Below, piece after piece: positions 17,746-26,778 of a stretch of 54,960 nucleotides of DNA; position 1 is the stretch's first letter; each line of letters opens with the position of its first letter. Source of the stretch: JBCBJX01 sp038522735. GTDB lineage: Bacteria; Pseudomonadota; Alphaproteobacteria; Caulobacterales; Parvularculaceae. Made by a program: the position numbers and the translations under genes. The stretch lies in NCBI GenBank assembly GCA_038522735.1, contig JBCBJX010000010.1:1-54960 (forward strand), given 5' to 3'. The notes beneath the pieces are model-generated. The model saw nothing but the letters and a program-made list of their open reading frames with translations, made no database searches and had not been told where the DNA came from.

Positions 17746-19992
17746 TCAGAAGCGGACCTGCACCGTGCCGGTGATCGTCCGCGGGTTGCCGTAGAAGGCG
17801 AGGACGGAGCCGTTGGGCGGGCCGAGGGTTGGGAAGTTGTAACCCGAGACGATGTATTCCTCGTCCGCCAGGTTGCGTCCGTGTACCCCGATTTGAAGGC
17901 CGCCGTCTTCGCTGTTCCAGACGAGAGAGGCGTTGAGCAGCCAGAAGCCCTCCTGATCGAGCACTGGGATCGGGGTCTCGAATTGCTGGGTTTCCCCCCG
18001 ATAGGCGCCGGTGACGATGACGGAGAGATCGCCGTCGCGTCCGGCGAAGGGAACCGGCGTCGTGTAGTCGCCGGTGATGCTGGCGGTCCAGTCAGGCGTA
18101 TTCTGAACGTCGAAATTGTCGGACTGGTCGACGCCGTTGACGAGGAACTCCGTGTATTCGGCGCTGATGTAGCCGAGGGTGCCGAAGAGGGTCAGCTCGT
18201 CAGTGACGAAGGCCGTGCCCTCGAACTCGACGCCGTAGATCTCAGCCGCGCCGGCGTTCGTCACGGTGCCGATAAAGCTGTCGTCGGTCCCGTCGCCGTC
18301 GCTGTCGAAGGCTTCGGAGCCGGGGATCTGCACATCCTTGTAGTCATTGTAGAAAACCGCCGTGTTGGCGACGACCTTGCCGTCGGCGAGGGTCGATTTG
18401 ACGCCGATCTCATAGGACTGGACGGTCTCCGGCGCGAAGCCGTCCCGCACGACGGGGTTCGCGAAATTGCCGCGCGGGTCGAAACCGCCGCCCTTGAAGC
18501 CTTCGGAATAGGAAGCGTAGAGATTGACGTCGTCCGTCGCCCGCCAGGCGAGGATGATGCGGGGATCGAAATTCGTGTCCGTCCGGTTGCCGTTGAAGTT
18601 CGGTACGACCTCATTGTTGTTGGCGTCCAGCACCGGGGTCGTCAAGGAGACCGCCAGATCGTTGCCGAAGAAGGGCGACGGCGCGCCTAGGAACGTCTCC
18701 CTACGGATCGCAGCGGTGCGCTCGTCGGAGGTGTACCGCCCGCCGACGGTGAGCGAGAGCGCGTCGGTGAGGTCGTAGGTGAACTCCCCGAAGATCGCCC
18801 AGGTTTCCGTATCGACATCGCCCTCGGTGAGGATCGCGACGGAGGTGAGGATCACGTCGAAACCGTTGAAGGCGTTCGCGTCGAGATAGTAAAAGCCCGC
18901 GACGCCCGAGAGCCGGTCGCTCTCATAAGTGAACTGCAGCTCCTGGCTGAACTGCTCGTTTTCGTAGATCGCCGGCACGTCGAAGAAGGGGTCCTCGAGG
19001 CTGTCGAAATCGATCGGGGCCTTCGATTCATCCTGACGGTAGGCGGTAATCGATGTGAGCGTTATCTGATCGCTCAGGTTCCACTCGATCCGGCCCTGCA
19101 CGCCGGAGGCGTCCACGGTCGCTTCATTCAGCGGGCCTTCGAGTAGGATCCCGGCGCGGGTGTCGAAGATGTCCGTCGGCTGCGGATCGGTGAGGCGGAA
19201 GCCCTGCCGCGGAGAGGAATCATCGTTCACCACGTCGCCGGAAATCTTGATGAAGAGATTGTCCGAAGGCGTCAGCTCCAGGCTGATCCGGCCGGCGAGC
19301 ACGTCTTTGTCGTAGTTTTCGTCGCCTGTGGCGAGGTTCACGCCGAACCCGTCGCGCTGCAGGGAGGCGACCGAGGCGCCGAAGGCCACGACGTCGTTGA
19401 TTGGAAGGGCGGCGGTGAAGACGAGGTCCTGCTGGTTGAAAGAGCCGTAAGAGCCCCGCAGCGCGAACTCGGGCTCGTCGCCGATGCGCTTCGTGACGTA
19501 CTTAACCGCGCCGCCGATGGTGTTGCGGCCGTAAAGCGTGCCCTGGGGCCCGCGCAGCACCTCGATGCGCTCAACGTCGTAAATATCGAGAACAGCCGCC
19601 TGCGGACGGTTGAGATAGACGTCGTCGAGATAGATGCCGACGCCGCCTTCGAAACCCGCAACGGGGTCCTGCTGGCCGACGCCGCGGATGAAAGCCGTCA
19701 GCGTCGTATTTGTGCCGCGGGAGACTTCGAGGGTGATGTTCGGAACGATCTCGGAAAGCGCCGTGATATCCTGCGCGCCGACATTGAGGAGGGCGTCGCC
19801 GCTGATCGCCGAAACCGAGACCGGCGTCTCCTGCAGGCTCTCTTCGCGGCGGCGGGCGGAGACGACGATGACGTCGTCGTTTGCGTCCTGAGCGCCGGCG
19901 GCGGTCGGCAGGGCGACGCCGAAGGACGACGCGGCGAGCGCGGCGGCGAGGCCGCTTGTGGAAAACAAGGCTTTGCGGAACGTCGTGATCAT
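17746..19992 (-). CDS. TonB-dependent outer-membrane receptor
   Basis: A 748-residue receptor. The ATG at 19992 has GGGAGGG eight bases upstream; a longer frame exists but lacks a signal peptide start. Signal peptide to about residue 35, then VIVVSARRREESLQETPVSVSAISG, the usual entry to the plug domain, with LDDVYLNRPQAAVLDIYDVE and RIEVLRGPQGTLYGRNTIGG (about 95-145), followed by a barrel ending in VQVRF. Plug features of this kind belong to the large family of receptors used for organic substrates as well as siderophores. It is divergent from a GntP-type permease and a 3-hydroxybutyrate oligomer hydrolase, which hints at import of an oligomer or polymer fragment; iron complexes remain possible. 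Confidence 0.9.
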   Translation of the reverse strand: MITTFRKALFSTSGLAAALAASSFGVALPTAAGAQDANDDVIVVSARRREESLQETPVSVSAISGDALLNVGAQDITALSEIVPNITLEVSRGTNTTLTAFIRGVGQQDPVAGFEGGVGIYLDDVYLNRPQAAVLDIYDVERIEVLRGPQGTLYGRNTIGGAVKYVTKRIGDEPEFALRGSYGSFNQQDLVFTAALPINDVVAFGASVASLQRDGFGVNLATGDENYDKDVLAGRISLELTPSDNLFIKISGDVVNDDSSPRQGFRLTDPQPTDIFDTRAGILLEGPLNEATVDASGVQGRIEWNLSDQITLTSITAYRQDESKAPIDFDSLEDPFFDVPAIYENEQFSQELQFTYESDRLSGVAGFYYLDANAFNGFDVILTSVAILTEGDVDTETWAIFGEFTYDLTDALSLTVGGRYTSDERTAAIRRETFLGAPSPFFGNDLAVSLTTPVLDANNNEVVPNFNGNRTDTNFDPRIILAWRATDDVNLYASYSEGFKGGGFDPRGNFANPVVRDGFAPETVQSYEIGVKSTLADGKVVANTAVFYNDYKDVQIPGSEAFDSDGDGTDDSFIGTVTNAGAAEIYGVEFEGTAFVTDELTLFGTLGYISAEYTEFLVNGVDQSDNFDVQNTPDWTASITGDYTTPVPFAGRDGDLSVIVTGAYRGETQQFETPIPVLDQEGFWLLNASLVWNSEDGGLQIGVHGRNLADEEYIVSGYNFPTLGPPNGSVLAFYGNPRTITGTVQVRF

Positions 19993-20170
19993 TTCCAATT
20001 CCCTCCCGGTTCGGCCGCGTCGCCGGGCCGGCGCGCCGCTCTCCTTGCAATTGGCTAGCACGGACGGGAGGAAAGTCGGGCCGGTACCTTAGTCCCGGTT
20101 CCGCCAGGGACGGTGCGCGGCCACCCTTGCAGGAAAAACAAGCCGCGGCGCCGCGGCTCAGGGAGCGGAC
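19993..20170. promoter_or_regulatory. Divergent control region between the TonB receptor and the GntP permease operon
   Basis: A 178-base spacer between genes transcribed outward. It contains the two ribosome sites and presumably both promoters. No clear -35/-10 pair or long dyad is visible. Shared control of the two arms is inferred from layout only. Confidence 0.3.
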
Positions 20171-21484
20171 ATGGAAAGCAATATCGGGCTGGCCGTCGGC
20201 CTCGGCCTCCTCATCCTGCTCACCGTGCGCGGTGTGAACATCCTGATCGCCGCTCCCGTCGCCGCTCTCCTCGTCGCTCTCACATCCGGGCTTGCGCTCC
20301 TGCCGCCCCTCAGCGCCGACGGGGCGACGGACTTCGTGACCGCCTACATGGACGGCTTCACCGGCTTTCTCGCGACCTGGTTCTTCATGTTTCTCGCCGG
20401 GGCGATTTTCGGCGAGGTGATGTCGGCGTCCGGCGCGGCGGATTCCGTCGCGCACTTCGTGGTCGAACGGTTCGGGCTCCGATACGCGGCCCTCGCCGTG
20501 GTCGTCGCCTGCGCGATCCTCACCTATGGCGGGGTTTCGGTGTTTATCGTCGCGTTCTCCGTCTACCCGATGGCCCTCAGCCTCTTTAAGCGGGCCGACC
20601 TTCCGCGCCGCTTCATCCCCGCCGCGCTCGCCTTCGGATCGGTCACCTTCACCATGACCTCGGCCGGCTCGCCGGAAATCCAGAACATCATTCCGATGGA
20701 GTATCTCGGCACGACGAGTTTCGCCGGCTGGCGCGCGAGCCTTGTCGTCGCCGTCATGATGGCCGGGCTCGGCTACGCCTGGATGATGCGCATGATCGGC
20801 CGCGCCCAGGCCCGCGGCGAGCGCTTCGACGTCCGCGAGGGGGACGCCGAGGAGCGGGATTATGCGGAGCTTCCGCACCCGCTCCTCGCTCTCCTGCCGC
20901 TCGCAGCCGTCCTCGGCGTCTTTTACGCCCTGCAGGGAACGCTAGAGAAATGGGCGCTGGTCGCGGCGCTGTCCGCGGGCGCACTCGTCGGCGTGCTGAT
21001 CGGTCTGAAGTTCCTCGCCAAAATGCCGGCGGCGTTCTCGGTCGGCGCGACGGGGGCGGTGGTCGCAATCACGAACACCTGCGCCGTCGTCGGCTTCGGG
21101 TCCGTCGCCAAGACGACGCCCGCCTTCGCCTCCGCGCTCGCGTTCGTGACGACGCTGCCGGGCGATCCGCTGATCGGAGCGGCGGTCGCGGTCACCGTGA
21201 TCGCGGGGCTCACCGGGTCGGCGTCCGGCGGGCAGACGATCGCGCTGCCGCTCATCGCGCCGATTTTCCTCAGCGCCGGCGTCAATCCGGGCGAACTGCA
21301 CCGGGTGGTCGCGATCTCCTCCGGCGCCCTCGATAGCCTGCCGCACAACGGCTATGTGGTGACGACGATCCGCGCCATCTGCGGAGAAACCCACAAAGAC
21401 GCCTACGGACCGCTGGGCGCCCTGACGGTCCTCGTCCCTATGCTCGGCCTTCTCGTCGCCATCGCGATCTTCATCGTCTTCTAG
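20171..21484 (+). CDS. GntP-family permease (probable 3-hydroxybutyrate or related hydroxy-acid carrier)
   Basis: A 437-residue inner-membrane protein with about 12 hydrophobic segments. Segments such as LAGAIFGEVMSASGAADSVA, AILTYGGVSVFIVAFSVYP and SAGSPEIQNIIPMEYLGTT fit the GntP/ion-transporter superfamily, whose members move gluconate, glycerate, 3-hydroxybutyrate and similar acids with protons. The ATG is preceded by GGGAG. It is the first gene of an operon with a 3-hydroxybutyrate oligomer hydrolase ten bases downstream, so 3-hydroxybutyrate is the best substrate guess; the guess rests on context. Confidence 0.85.
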   Translation: MESNIGLAVGLGLLILLTVRGVNILIAAPVAALLVALTSGLALLPPLSADGATDFVTAYMDGFTGFLATWFFMFLAGAIFGEVMSASGAADSVAHFVVERFGLRYAALAVVVACAILTYGGVSVFIVAFSVYPMALSLFKRADLPRRFIPAALAFGSVTFTMTSAGSPEIQNIIPMEYLGTTSFAGWRASLVVAVMMAGLGYAWMMRMIGRAQARGERFDVREGDAEERDYAELPHPLLALLPLAAVLGVFYALQGTLEKWALVAALSAGALVGVLIGLKFLAKMPAAFSVGATGAVVAITNTCAVVGFGSVAKTTPAFASALAFVTTLPGDPLIGAAVAVTVIAGLTGSASGGQTIALPLIAPIFLSAGVNPGELHRVVAISSGALDSLPHNGYVVTTIRAICGETHKDAYGPLGALTVLVPMLGLLVAIAIFIVF

Positions 21485-21494
21485 GAGACCTTCC

Positions 21495-23396
21495 ATGCGC
21501 CGCATCGCGCTTCTCGCCGTCCTCGCCGCCTGCTCGCCTGCGGACGAGCCCGATGGATCGGACCGGGTCCCCGAGGACGCCGCCGCCTGGCGCGTCCTCC
21601 ATGCCGAGGCGCCCGCGACCTTCGACGGGGAGACCGACGACCTCCTCACCGGCGGCCTCGGTCTCGCTGGGCTGCGGAGCCTGACGGCGCCGTCGGACGC
21701 TTCCCTGCGCACGCTCGCCGTCCACTACAACTTCCGGGCGATCGTCGACGTCACCGATGCAGGCGGCTTCGGACGCCTCACCGGTCCCGCGGCGGGCGAG
21801 GCGAAAACCCCCGGAACCGAGTATCTGGCGCTCCTGGAGCTGGAGGCGGGCGGCGAGCCGTTCTCCGTCGCCGTGCAGATCCCCGAAGCTCTCGACCGCG
21901 AAGACCCTTGCCTCGTCATCGGCCCGTCCTCGGGCTCGCGCGGTGTTTACGGCGCGATCGGCACGGCGTCCGCCTTCGGGCTGCCGCGCGGCTGCGCCGT
22001 CGCGCTCACCGACAAGATGACCGGCGGCGGCGTCTATCATCTTGCAACGGACCAAGGCTACGCCCTCGATTTCCGGCTGGCCGCCGGCGAGGCGGAGGAT
22101 GTCCTCTTCCGGCCGGACGGCGGAACGGAGCTCGCCGACTACGCCGCGCGCCAGCCGGACGCCCTCGCCGTGAAGCACGCGCACTCCAAAGACAACGTTC
22201 AGCAGTACTGGGGCGCGACGGTTCTCGCCGCCGGCGAATACGCTTTCGACGTCCTGAACGCCCATTTTGATACGGACGAGTTCACCCCGGCCTCAACCAT
22301 CGTCCTCGCCGCGTCGATCTCCAACGGCGGGTACGCCGTGCTCGCAGCCGCGGAACAGGACGGGGCGGGCTTCCTCGACGGCGTCGTCGCCTCGGAGCCG
22401 AACGTAACGCTTACCGACGGCGAGACCCTCGATCTCCTCACCTACGCCGCAGAGATGAACCTTTATGCGCCGTGCGCCGCCCTCGCGCCGGAGAACGTCG
22501 GCCGTCCCGGGGCGGCGGCGATCGCGGCGGCCCGCCGGCTTTACGAAACATGGTGCGCGCGCCTGGTCGCGGACGGGCGACTGCCGGAGGGCGATGACGC
22601 CGCTGCGCCCCGTGCCGCGATGGAGCGGATCCGCGCCGCCGGATTTCTTCCCCAAACGGATGACCTTCTGAACTACGGCCTTGCCATCCGCCTCTGGCCG
22701 GCGGTCTCGACGCTCTACACGAACGCCTTCGGCGCCATGGGCGTGGAGGACGAGTTCTGCGGCGTCCGCTACGCCTATGCGACGCCGATCGGGACCCCGC
22801 GCGCGCCGACGGCGGAGGAAAAACGCACCCATGCGGCGCTCTCCTCGGGCTCGCCGCCGGTCGCCGGCGTCGGCCTCGTCTCCGATCCGCCGACCTTCGA
22901 GGCCGCCTATGACGCGACGGTCTGTTTCTACGAGGCCGCCGCCGGGGCGAACCGCCTCGCCTCAGTGGAGGCCGGCGCGCGCGCGGTCCGCCTTAAAGGA
23001 CAGGTGTCTGCGCCGACGATCGTCCTCCACGGCCGCGCCGACGCGCTCATCCCCGTGACCCAGTCCTCGCGCCCCTATGCCGCGAAGGCGTCCGCTGGCG
23101 CGGCGCCCTTCGCCTATTACGAGATCGAGCACGGCCAGCATTTCGACGCGTTTCTTCCGCTGCCGGACCTCTCCGACAAGTTCGTTCCCATGCATGTCCA
23201 TTTCGAAGCGGCCGGCGACCTGATGCTCGATCATCTCCGCGCGGGCGCGCCGTTGCCGCCGAGCCAGGTGGTGCGCACGACGCCCCGGGCGCCCGGCGCG
23301 CCGCTGGCGGACGCGAACGTTCCGCCGATCGCCGCCGAACCGGGCCCAGAGAGCCGGATCGACGTCGCGGACGGACGCCTGAGCGTCCCGGACTAG
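21495..23396 (+). CDS. D-(-)-3-hydroxybutyrate oligomer hydrolase, lipoprotein form
   Basis: Cleaves soluble 3-hydroxybutyrate oligomers, released from polyhydroxybutyrate, to monomers. The 633-residue protein matches the 3HBOH family in length and in several blocks: YNFRAIVDVTDAGGFGRL, VIGPSSGSRGVYGAIGTA, LTDKMTGGGVYHL and HAHSKDNVQQYWG. The probable nucleophile is Ser276 in AASISNGGYA; GRADALIP and EIEHGQHFDAF near residues 515-550 carry the likely Asp and His. The N-terminus (MRRIALLAVLAACS) is a compact lipobox ending at Cys13, so the enzyme should be membrane-anchored outside the cytoplasm. GGAG precedes the ATG. It sits between the permease and a sensor kinase in one operon. Confidence 0.87.
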   Translation: MRRIALLAVLAACSPADEPDGSDRVPEDAAAWRVLHAEAPATFDGETDDLLTGGLGLAGLRSLTAPSDASLRTLAVHYNFRAIVDVTDAGGFGRLTGPAAGEAKTPGTEYLALLELEAGGEPFSVAVQIPEALDREDPCLVIGPSSGSRGVYGAIGTASAFGLPRGCAVALTDKMTGGGVYHLATDQGYALDFRLAAGEAEDVLFRPDGGTELADYAARQPDALAVKHAHSKDNVQQYWGATVLAAGEYAFDVLNAHFDTDEFTPASTIVLAASISNGGYAVLAAAEQDGAGFLDGVVASEPNVTLTDGETLDLLTYAAEMNLYAPCAALAPENVGRPGAAAIAAARRLYETWCARLVADGRLPEGDDAAAPRAAMERIRAAGFLPQTDDLLNYGLAIRLWPAVSTLYTNAFGAMGVEDEFCGVRYAYATPIGTPRAPTAEEKRTHAALSSGSPPVAGVGLVSDPPTFEAAYDATVCFYEAAAGANRLASVEAGARAVRLKGQVSAPTIVLHGRADALIPVTQSSRPYAAKASAGAAPFAYYEIEHGQHFDAFLPLPDLSDKFVPMHVHFEAAGDLMLDHLRAGAPLPPSQVVRTTPRAPGAPLADANVPPIAAEPGPESRIDVADGRLSVPD

Positions 23397-23421
23397 CGGA
23401 AGGGGGCGCTGGCGGCCTAGC

Positions 23422-26400
23422 ATGAACCCCATGTTCGACAGCTGGGTCGTCGCCGGGCTGACGCTCGCCTATCTCGCGCTTCTCTTCCAGGTTGCGCGGA
23501 CGGCGGAGAATTCATCCGCGCCGCCGAACCGGCCCGCCCCCGTCTGGCCTTACGCCCTCGGACTCTCCGTTTACTGCACGTCCTGGTCGCTTTACGGGAC
23601 GACGGATCAGGTCGCTTCCAACGGCTGGGTGTTTCCGCCGACCTATATCGGCACCATCGCGCTTTTCGTTCTCGCAGCGCCTGTGGTGCGCAAGCTGATC
23701 GCCGCGAACGCCGCCCACAACACGACGTCCCTCGCGGACTTCATCGCCTCGCGCTACGGCAAGTCGCGGGGGCTCGCCGTCCTGTCGACCCTCGTCGCCG
23801 CCGTATGCGCTGCGCCCTATATCGCGCTGCAGTTCAAGGCCGCCGCCGACAGCCTGGACATTCTCGCCGGCGGCTCGGCGTTCCCGATCGACACCGCCTT
23901 CGTCGTCGCGGTTCTGATGGGGTTCTTCGCACTATCTTTCGGGCTCGGACGATTATCTGATTCAGGACGGAGCAAGGGGCTGATCGCGGCCATCGCAGTC
24001 GATGGGCTCGTGAAGCTCGCAGCGCTCCTTTGCGTCGGGGTCTACGCGACGTTCTTTCTTTTCGAAGGCCCGGGGGATCTGGTGACCCGGGCCGCCGAGG
24101 CGGGGTTTCTCGCGCCGCGGGAGGGGGCCTCGATCGCCGGACATTCCTTCATCGCGTCCGTCGCCCTCGGCGGCCTCGCCATCCTCTGCCTGCCGCAGCT
24201 TTTCTTTATGCTGACGGCTGACGAAGACATCGAGGAGCCGCGAAGACGCCGCGCCTTCGAGCTCTTCATCGTCTACCTCGTCGGCATGGGCCTCTTCACC
24301 TGGCCGGTCACAGCCGCAAGCGCGCTCGCCGCCGCGGACACCGGGGCCGGCTATCAGACCCTCCGCCTGCCGCTTGAGACCGGCGCGCCCGCCGTCGCCC
24401 TCGTCGTTTATCTCGGTGGCGTCGCAGCCGCGACGAGCATCGTCATCGCGACGACCGTCGCCGTCGGCGTCATGGTCGGCAACGAGATCGTCGCGCCGGT
24501 CCTCCTGAGGCGGAGCGCCGACAACCAACCGGATCTATCCGCCGCCGTGCGCGCGAGCCGCCGGTTCGCCATCGCGGGGCTCCTCGCGCTCGCCTATATC
24601 TATTACCGCGTCAGCGCGGAGACGGCTTCGTCCCTCGCCAGCATCGGGCTCACCTCCATGGTGCTCGCCGCGCAATTCGCTCCGGCCCTCATCGGCGCCC
24701 TCTACTGGCGACGCGGGTCGGTGGCGGGCGTCGCGGCCGGCCTCGCCGTCGGCTCTCTCATCTGGGCCGTCGGCTTCTTCACGCCGGCCGCCGCCGCGGT
24801 CGAGAGCGCCGGGTTCGACGCCCACGCGGTCGTGCTCGCGGCCTCCCTGGCGGCGAATATCGGCGTCTTCCTCGCCGCCTCCCTGCTCGCGCCGCCGTCC
24901 GTACCCGAACAGGCCCAGGCGGCGAGCTTCGTCGACGCCGATGCGAGCCTTCTCCATCGACTTGGCGGGGAGGTGGCGATCGGTGATCTCCAGAGCCTCG
25001 CCGCGCGCGTCGTCGGCGCGGGCGCGGCCGAAGACGCCTTCGCCCGCTTCCGCGCCTCTCGCGAGGAGGGCGAGCCGCCGGACGCCGACGCCCCCGCCGA
25101 CGCCCGCGCCTTGGTCTTCGCAGAGCGTCTGATCGCTGGCGTCGTCGGCGCAGCCTCGGCTCGCATCTTGATGCGCACCGTGACGGACCGCGACGTCGCC
25201 GCGCGGGACGTCGCGAAGCTCGCCGAGGAAGCGTCCCGCGTTTTCCGGTTCAACCGCGATCTTCTCCAGTCCTCCGTCGACAACCTCTCGACAGCGATCG
25301 CTGTCGTCGACAAGGACCTCAGGATGGTCGCCTGGAATCGGGCCTATGAGGACTTCTTTCAGTACCCGTCCGGCCTTCTTTATGCGGGCAGACATGTTCG
25401 CGACCTCATCCGTTTCAACGCTGAGCGCGGCGAATGCGGGGAGGGAGAGACGGACGACCTCGTGGAGCGTCGTCTCCGCCACCTCAGGGCGCGCACGTCC
25501 TATTCCTTCCAGCGCTTCCGGCGCGACGGGACGGTGCTGGATATTCGCGGCAATCCGATGCCGGGGGGCGGCTTCGTCACAAGCTATACGGACGTTACGG
25601 CGTTTGTTGAAGCCGAGCGCGCCCAGCGCGAGCTGGCGGCGACCCTGGAGCGCCGCGTCGAGGACCGCACCCGCGATGTCGAAACCGCCCGCCGGGCGGC
25701 CGAGGCGGCGAACGCCTCGAAGACCCGCCTTTTCGCCGCCGTCAGCCATGACATCCTGCAGCCGTTGAATGCGGCGCGGCTTCTCGCTTCAACGCTCGAG
25801 GACCGGGTGCGTGAGAACGACCAGCGGGCGATCGTCGATCAGCTGCAGACCGCGCTCGATTCGGTCCAGGAGCTTTTTTCAGAAGTCCTCGATCTCGCCC
25901 GCCTCGAAACAGCGCCGGAGGCCGTCGATCGATCGGCCGTCGCGCTGCAGGCGCTGTTCGACGAGCTGGAGGAGGTGAACCGCCCGATCGCAGCCCGAAA
26001 GGGCCTCACGCTTCAGTTCGTCCGTACAGGCCTCGTCGTCGACACCGACCGCCGCCTCATGCGCCGCGTCCTGCAGAATCTCGTTTCAAACGCGCTCTCC
26101 TATACGGACGAGGGCGGCGTGGTCGTCGGCGTCCGCCGCACCGGCTCCAAGGCGCGGGTGCTTGTCGCCGACACCGGCCGCGGCGTTCCGCGGAAGGACC
26201 GGTCAGCGATTTTCAGGGAGTTCTCGCGCTCGTCCTCGTCGGCCGGCGCTGCTGGCCTCGGTCTCGGCCTCGCCATCGTCAGCCGCATCGCGGATCTGCT
26301 CGGACACGACCTCGCCCTTGCAAGTGAAACCGGCCGCGGTTCGGTCTTCTCAGTCGCCGCTCCGCGGGCGCCGGGCGGCCCTGAAGCGCCGAGCGAGGCC

Positions 26401-26778
26401 GAGGCCGCGCCCTTCCGCGGTCTCCGCGTTCTCTGCGTCGAGGACGACGACCAGACGCGCGCCGCGCTCGCGGAGCTTCTCGAACACTGGGGCTGCGAGG
26501 TCACCGCCACGCCGGACGGCGCGAACTGCGCCGGCGCCTACGACGCGGCGTTCCTCGACTATCATCTCGGTCGGGATAAGACAGGCGTCGATCTCATCGA
26601 CCGCGCGCCGCATCTTCTGTCCGGGTGCTGCGTCGCCATGGTGATGTCGTCCGACCGATCTGCGCGGGTGCGCGAGGCGAGCGCCGCCCGCGGGCTCGGC
26701 TTTATCCAGAAGCCCGTTCGCCGGGCCCAGCTTCGCGCCGCGCTCCAGGCCGCCTACGGCCGCCGGGCGGCGGAGTAG
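23422..26778 (+). CDS. Sodium:solute-symporter-domain hybrid sensor histidine kinase (CbrA/CrbS-like), copy 2
   Basis: A 1118-residue paralogue of the kinase at 11350-15132 with the same order: SSS-like helices (about 1-490), linker, PAS (LRMVAWNRAYEDFFQYP, about 630-730), coiled coil, HisKA with AVSHDILQPLNAARLL (His776), ATPase boxes (NLVSNALSY, DTGRGVP, GLGLGLAIV) and a C-terminal receiver with FLDYHLGRD (Asp1046). It has one PAS domain where copy 1 has two. It is the last gene of the permease-hydrolase operon (25-base gap) and overlaps the convergent regulator gene by 25 bases at the 3' ends. A role in sensing 3-hydroxybutyrate or another short acid is inferred from the neighbours. Confidence 0.92.
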   Translation: MNPMFDSWVVAGLTLAYLALLFQVARTAENSSAPPNRPAPVWPYALGLSVYCTSWSLYGTTDQVASNGWVFPPTYIGTIALFVLAAPVVRKLIAANAAHNTTSLADFIASRYGKSRGLAVLSTLVAAVCAAPYIALQFKAAADSLDILAGGSAFPIDTAFVVAVLMGFFALSFGLGRLSDSGRSKGLIAAIAVDGLVKLAALLCVGVYATFFLFEGPGDLVTRAAEAGFLAPREGASIAGHSFIASVALGGLAILCLPQLFFMLTADEDIEEPRRRRAFELFIVYLVGMGLFTWPVTAASALAAADTGAGYQTLRLPLETGAPAVALVVYLGGVAAATSIVIATTVAVGVMVGNEIVAPVLLRRSADNQPDLSAAVRASRRFAIAGLLALAYIYYRVSAETASSLASIGLTSMVLAAQFAPALIGALYWRRGSVAGVAAGLAVGSLIWAVGFFTPAAAAVESAGFDAHAVVLAASLAANIGVFLAASLLAPPSVPEQAQAASFVDADASLLHRLGGEVAIGDLQSLAARVVGAGAAEDAFARFRASREEGEPPDADAPADARALVFAERLIAGVVGAASARILMRTVTDRDVAARDVAKLAEEASRVFRFNRDLLQSSVDNLSTAIAVVDKDLRMVAWNRAYEDFFQYPSGLLYAGRHVRDLIRFNAERGECGEGETDDLVERRLRHLRARTSYSFQRFRRDGTVLDIRGNPMPGGGFVTSYTDVTAFVEAERAQRELAATLERRVEDRTRDVETARRAAEAANASKTRLFAAVSHDILQPLNAARLLASTLEDRVRENDQRAIVDQLQTALDSVQELFSEVLDLARLETAPEAVDRSAVALQALFDELEEVNRPIAARKGLTLQFVRTGLVVDTDRRLMRRVLQNLVSNALSYTDEGGVVVGVRRTGSKARVLVADTGRGVPRKDRSAIFREFSRSSSSAGAAGLGLGLAIVSRIADLLGHDLALASETGRGSVFSVAAPRAPGGPEAPSEAEAAPFRGLRVLCVEDDDQTRAALAELLEHWGCEVTATPDGANCAGAYDAAFLDYHLGRDKTGVDLIDRAPHLLSGCCVAMVMSSDRSARVREASAARGLGFIQKPVRRAQLRAALQAAYGRRAAE

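Noticed and set aside
24535..25749. A 404-codon minus-strand frame opposite kinase copy 2
   Set aside because: It is a shadow of the kinase gene with low-complexity Gly/Arg/Asp content and no recognisable domain.
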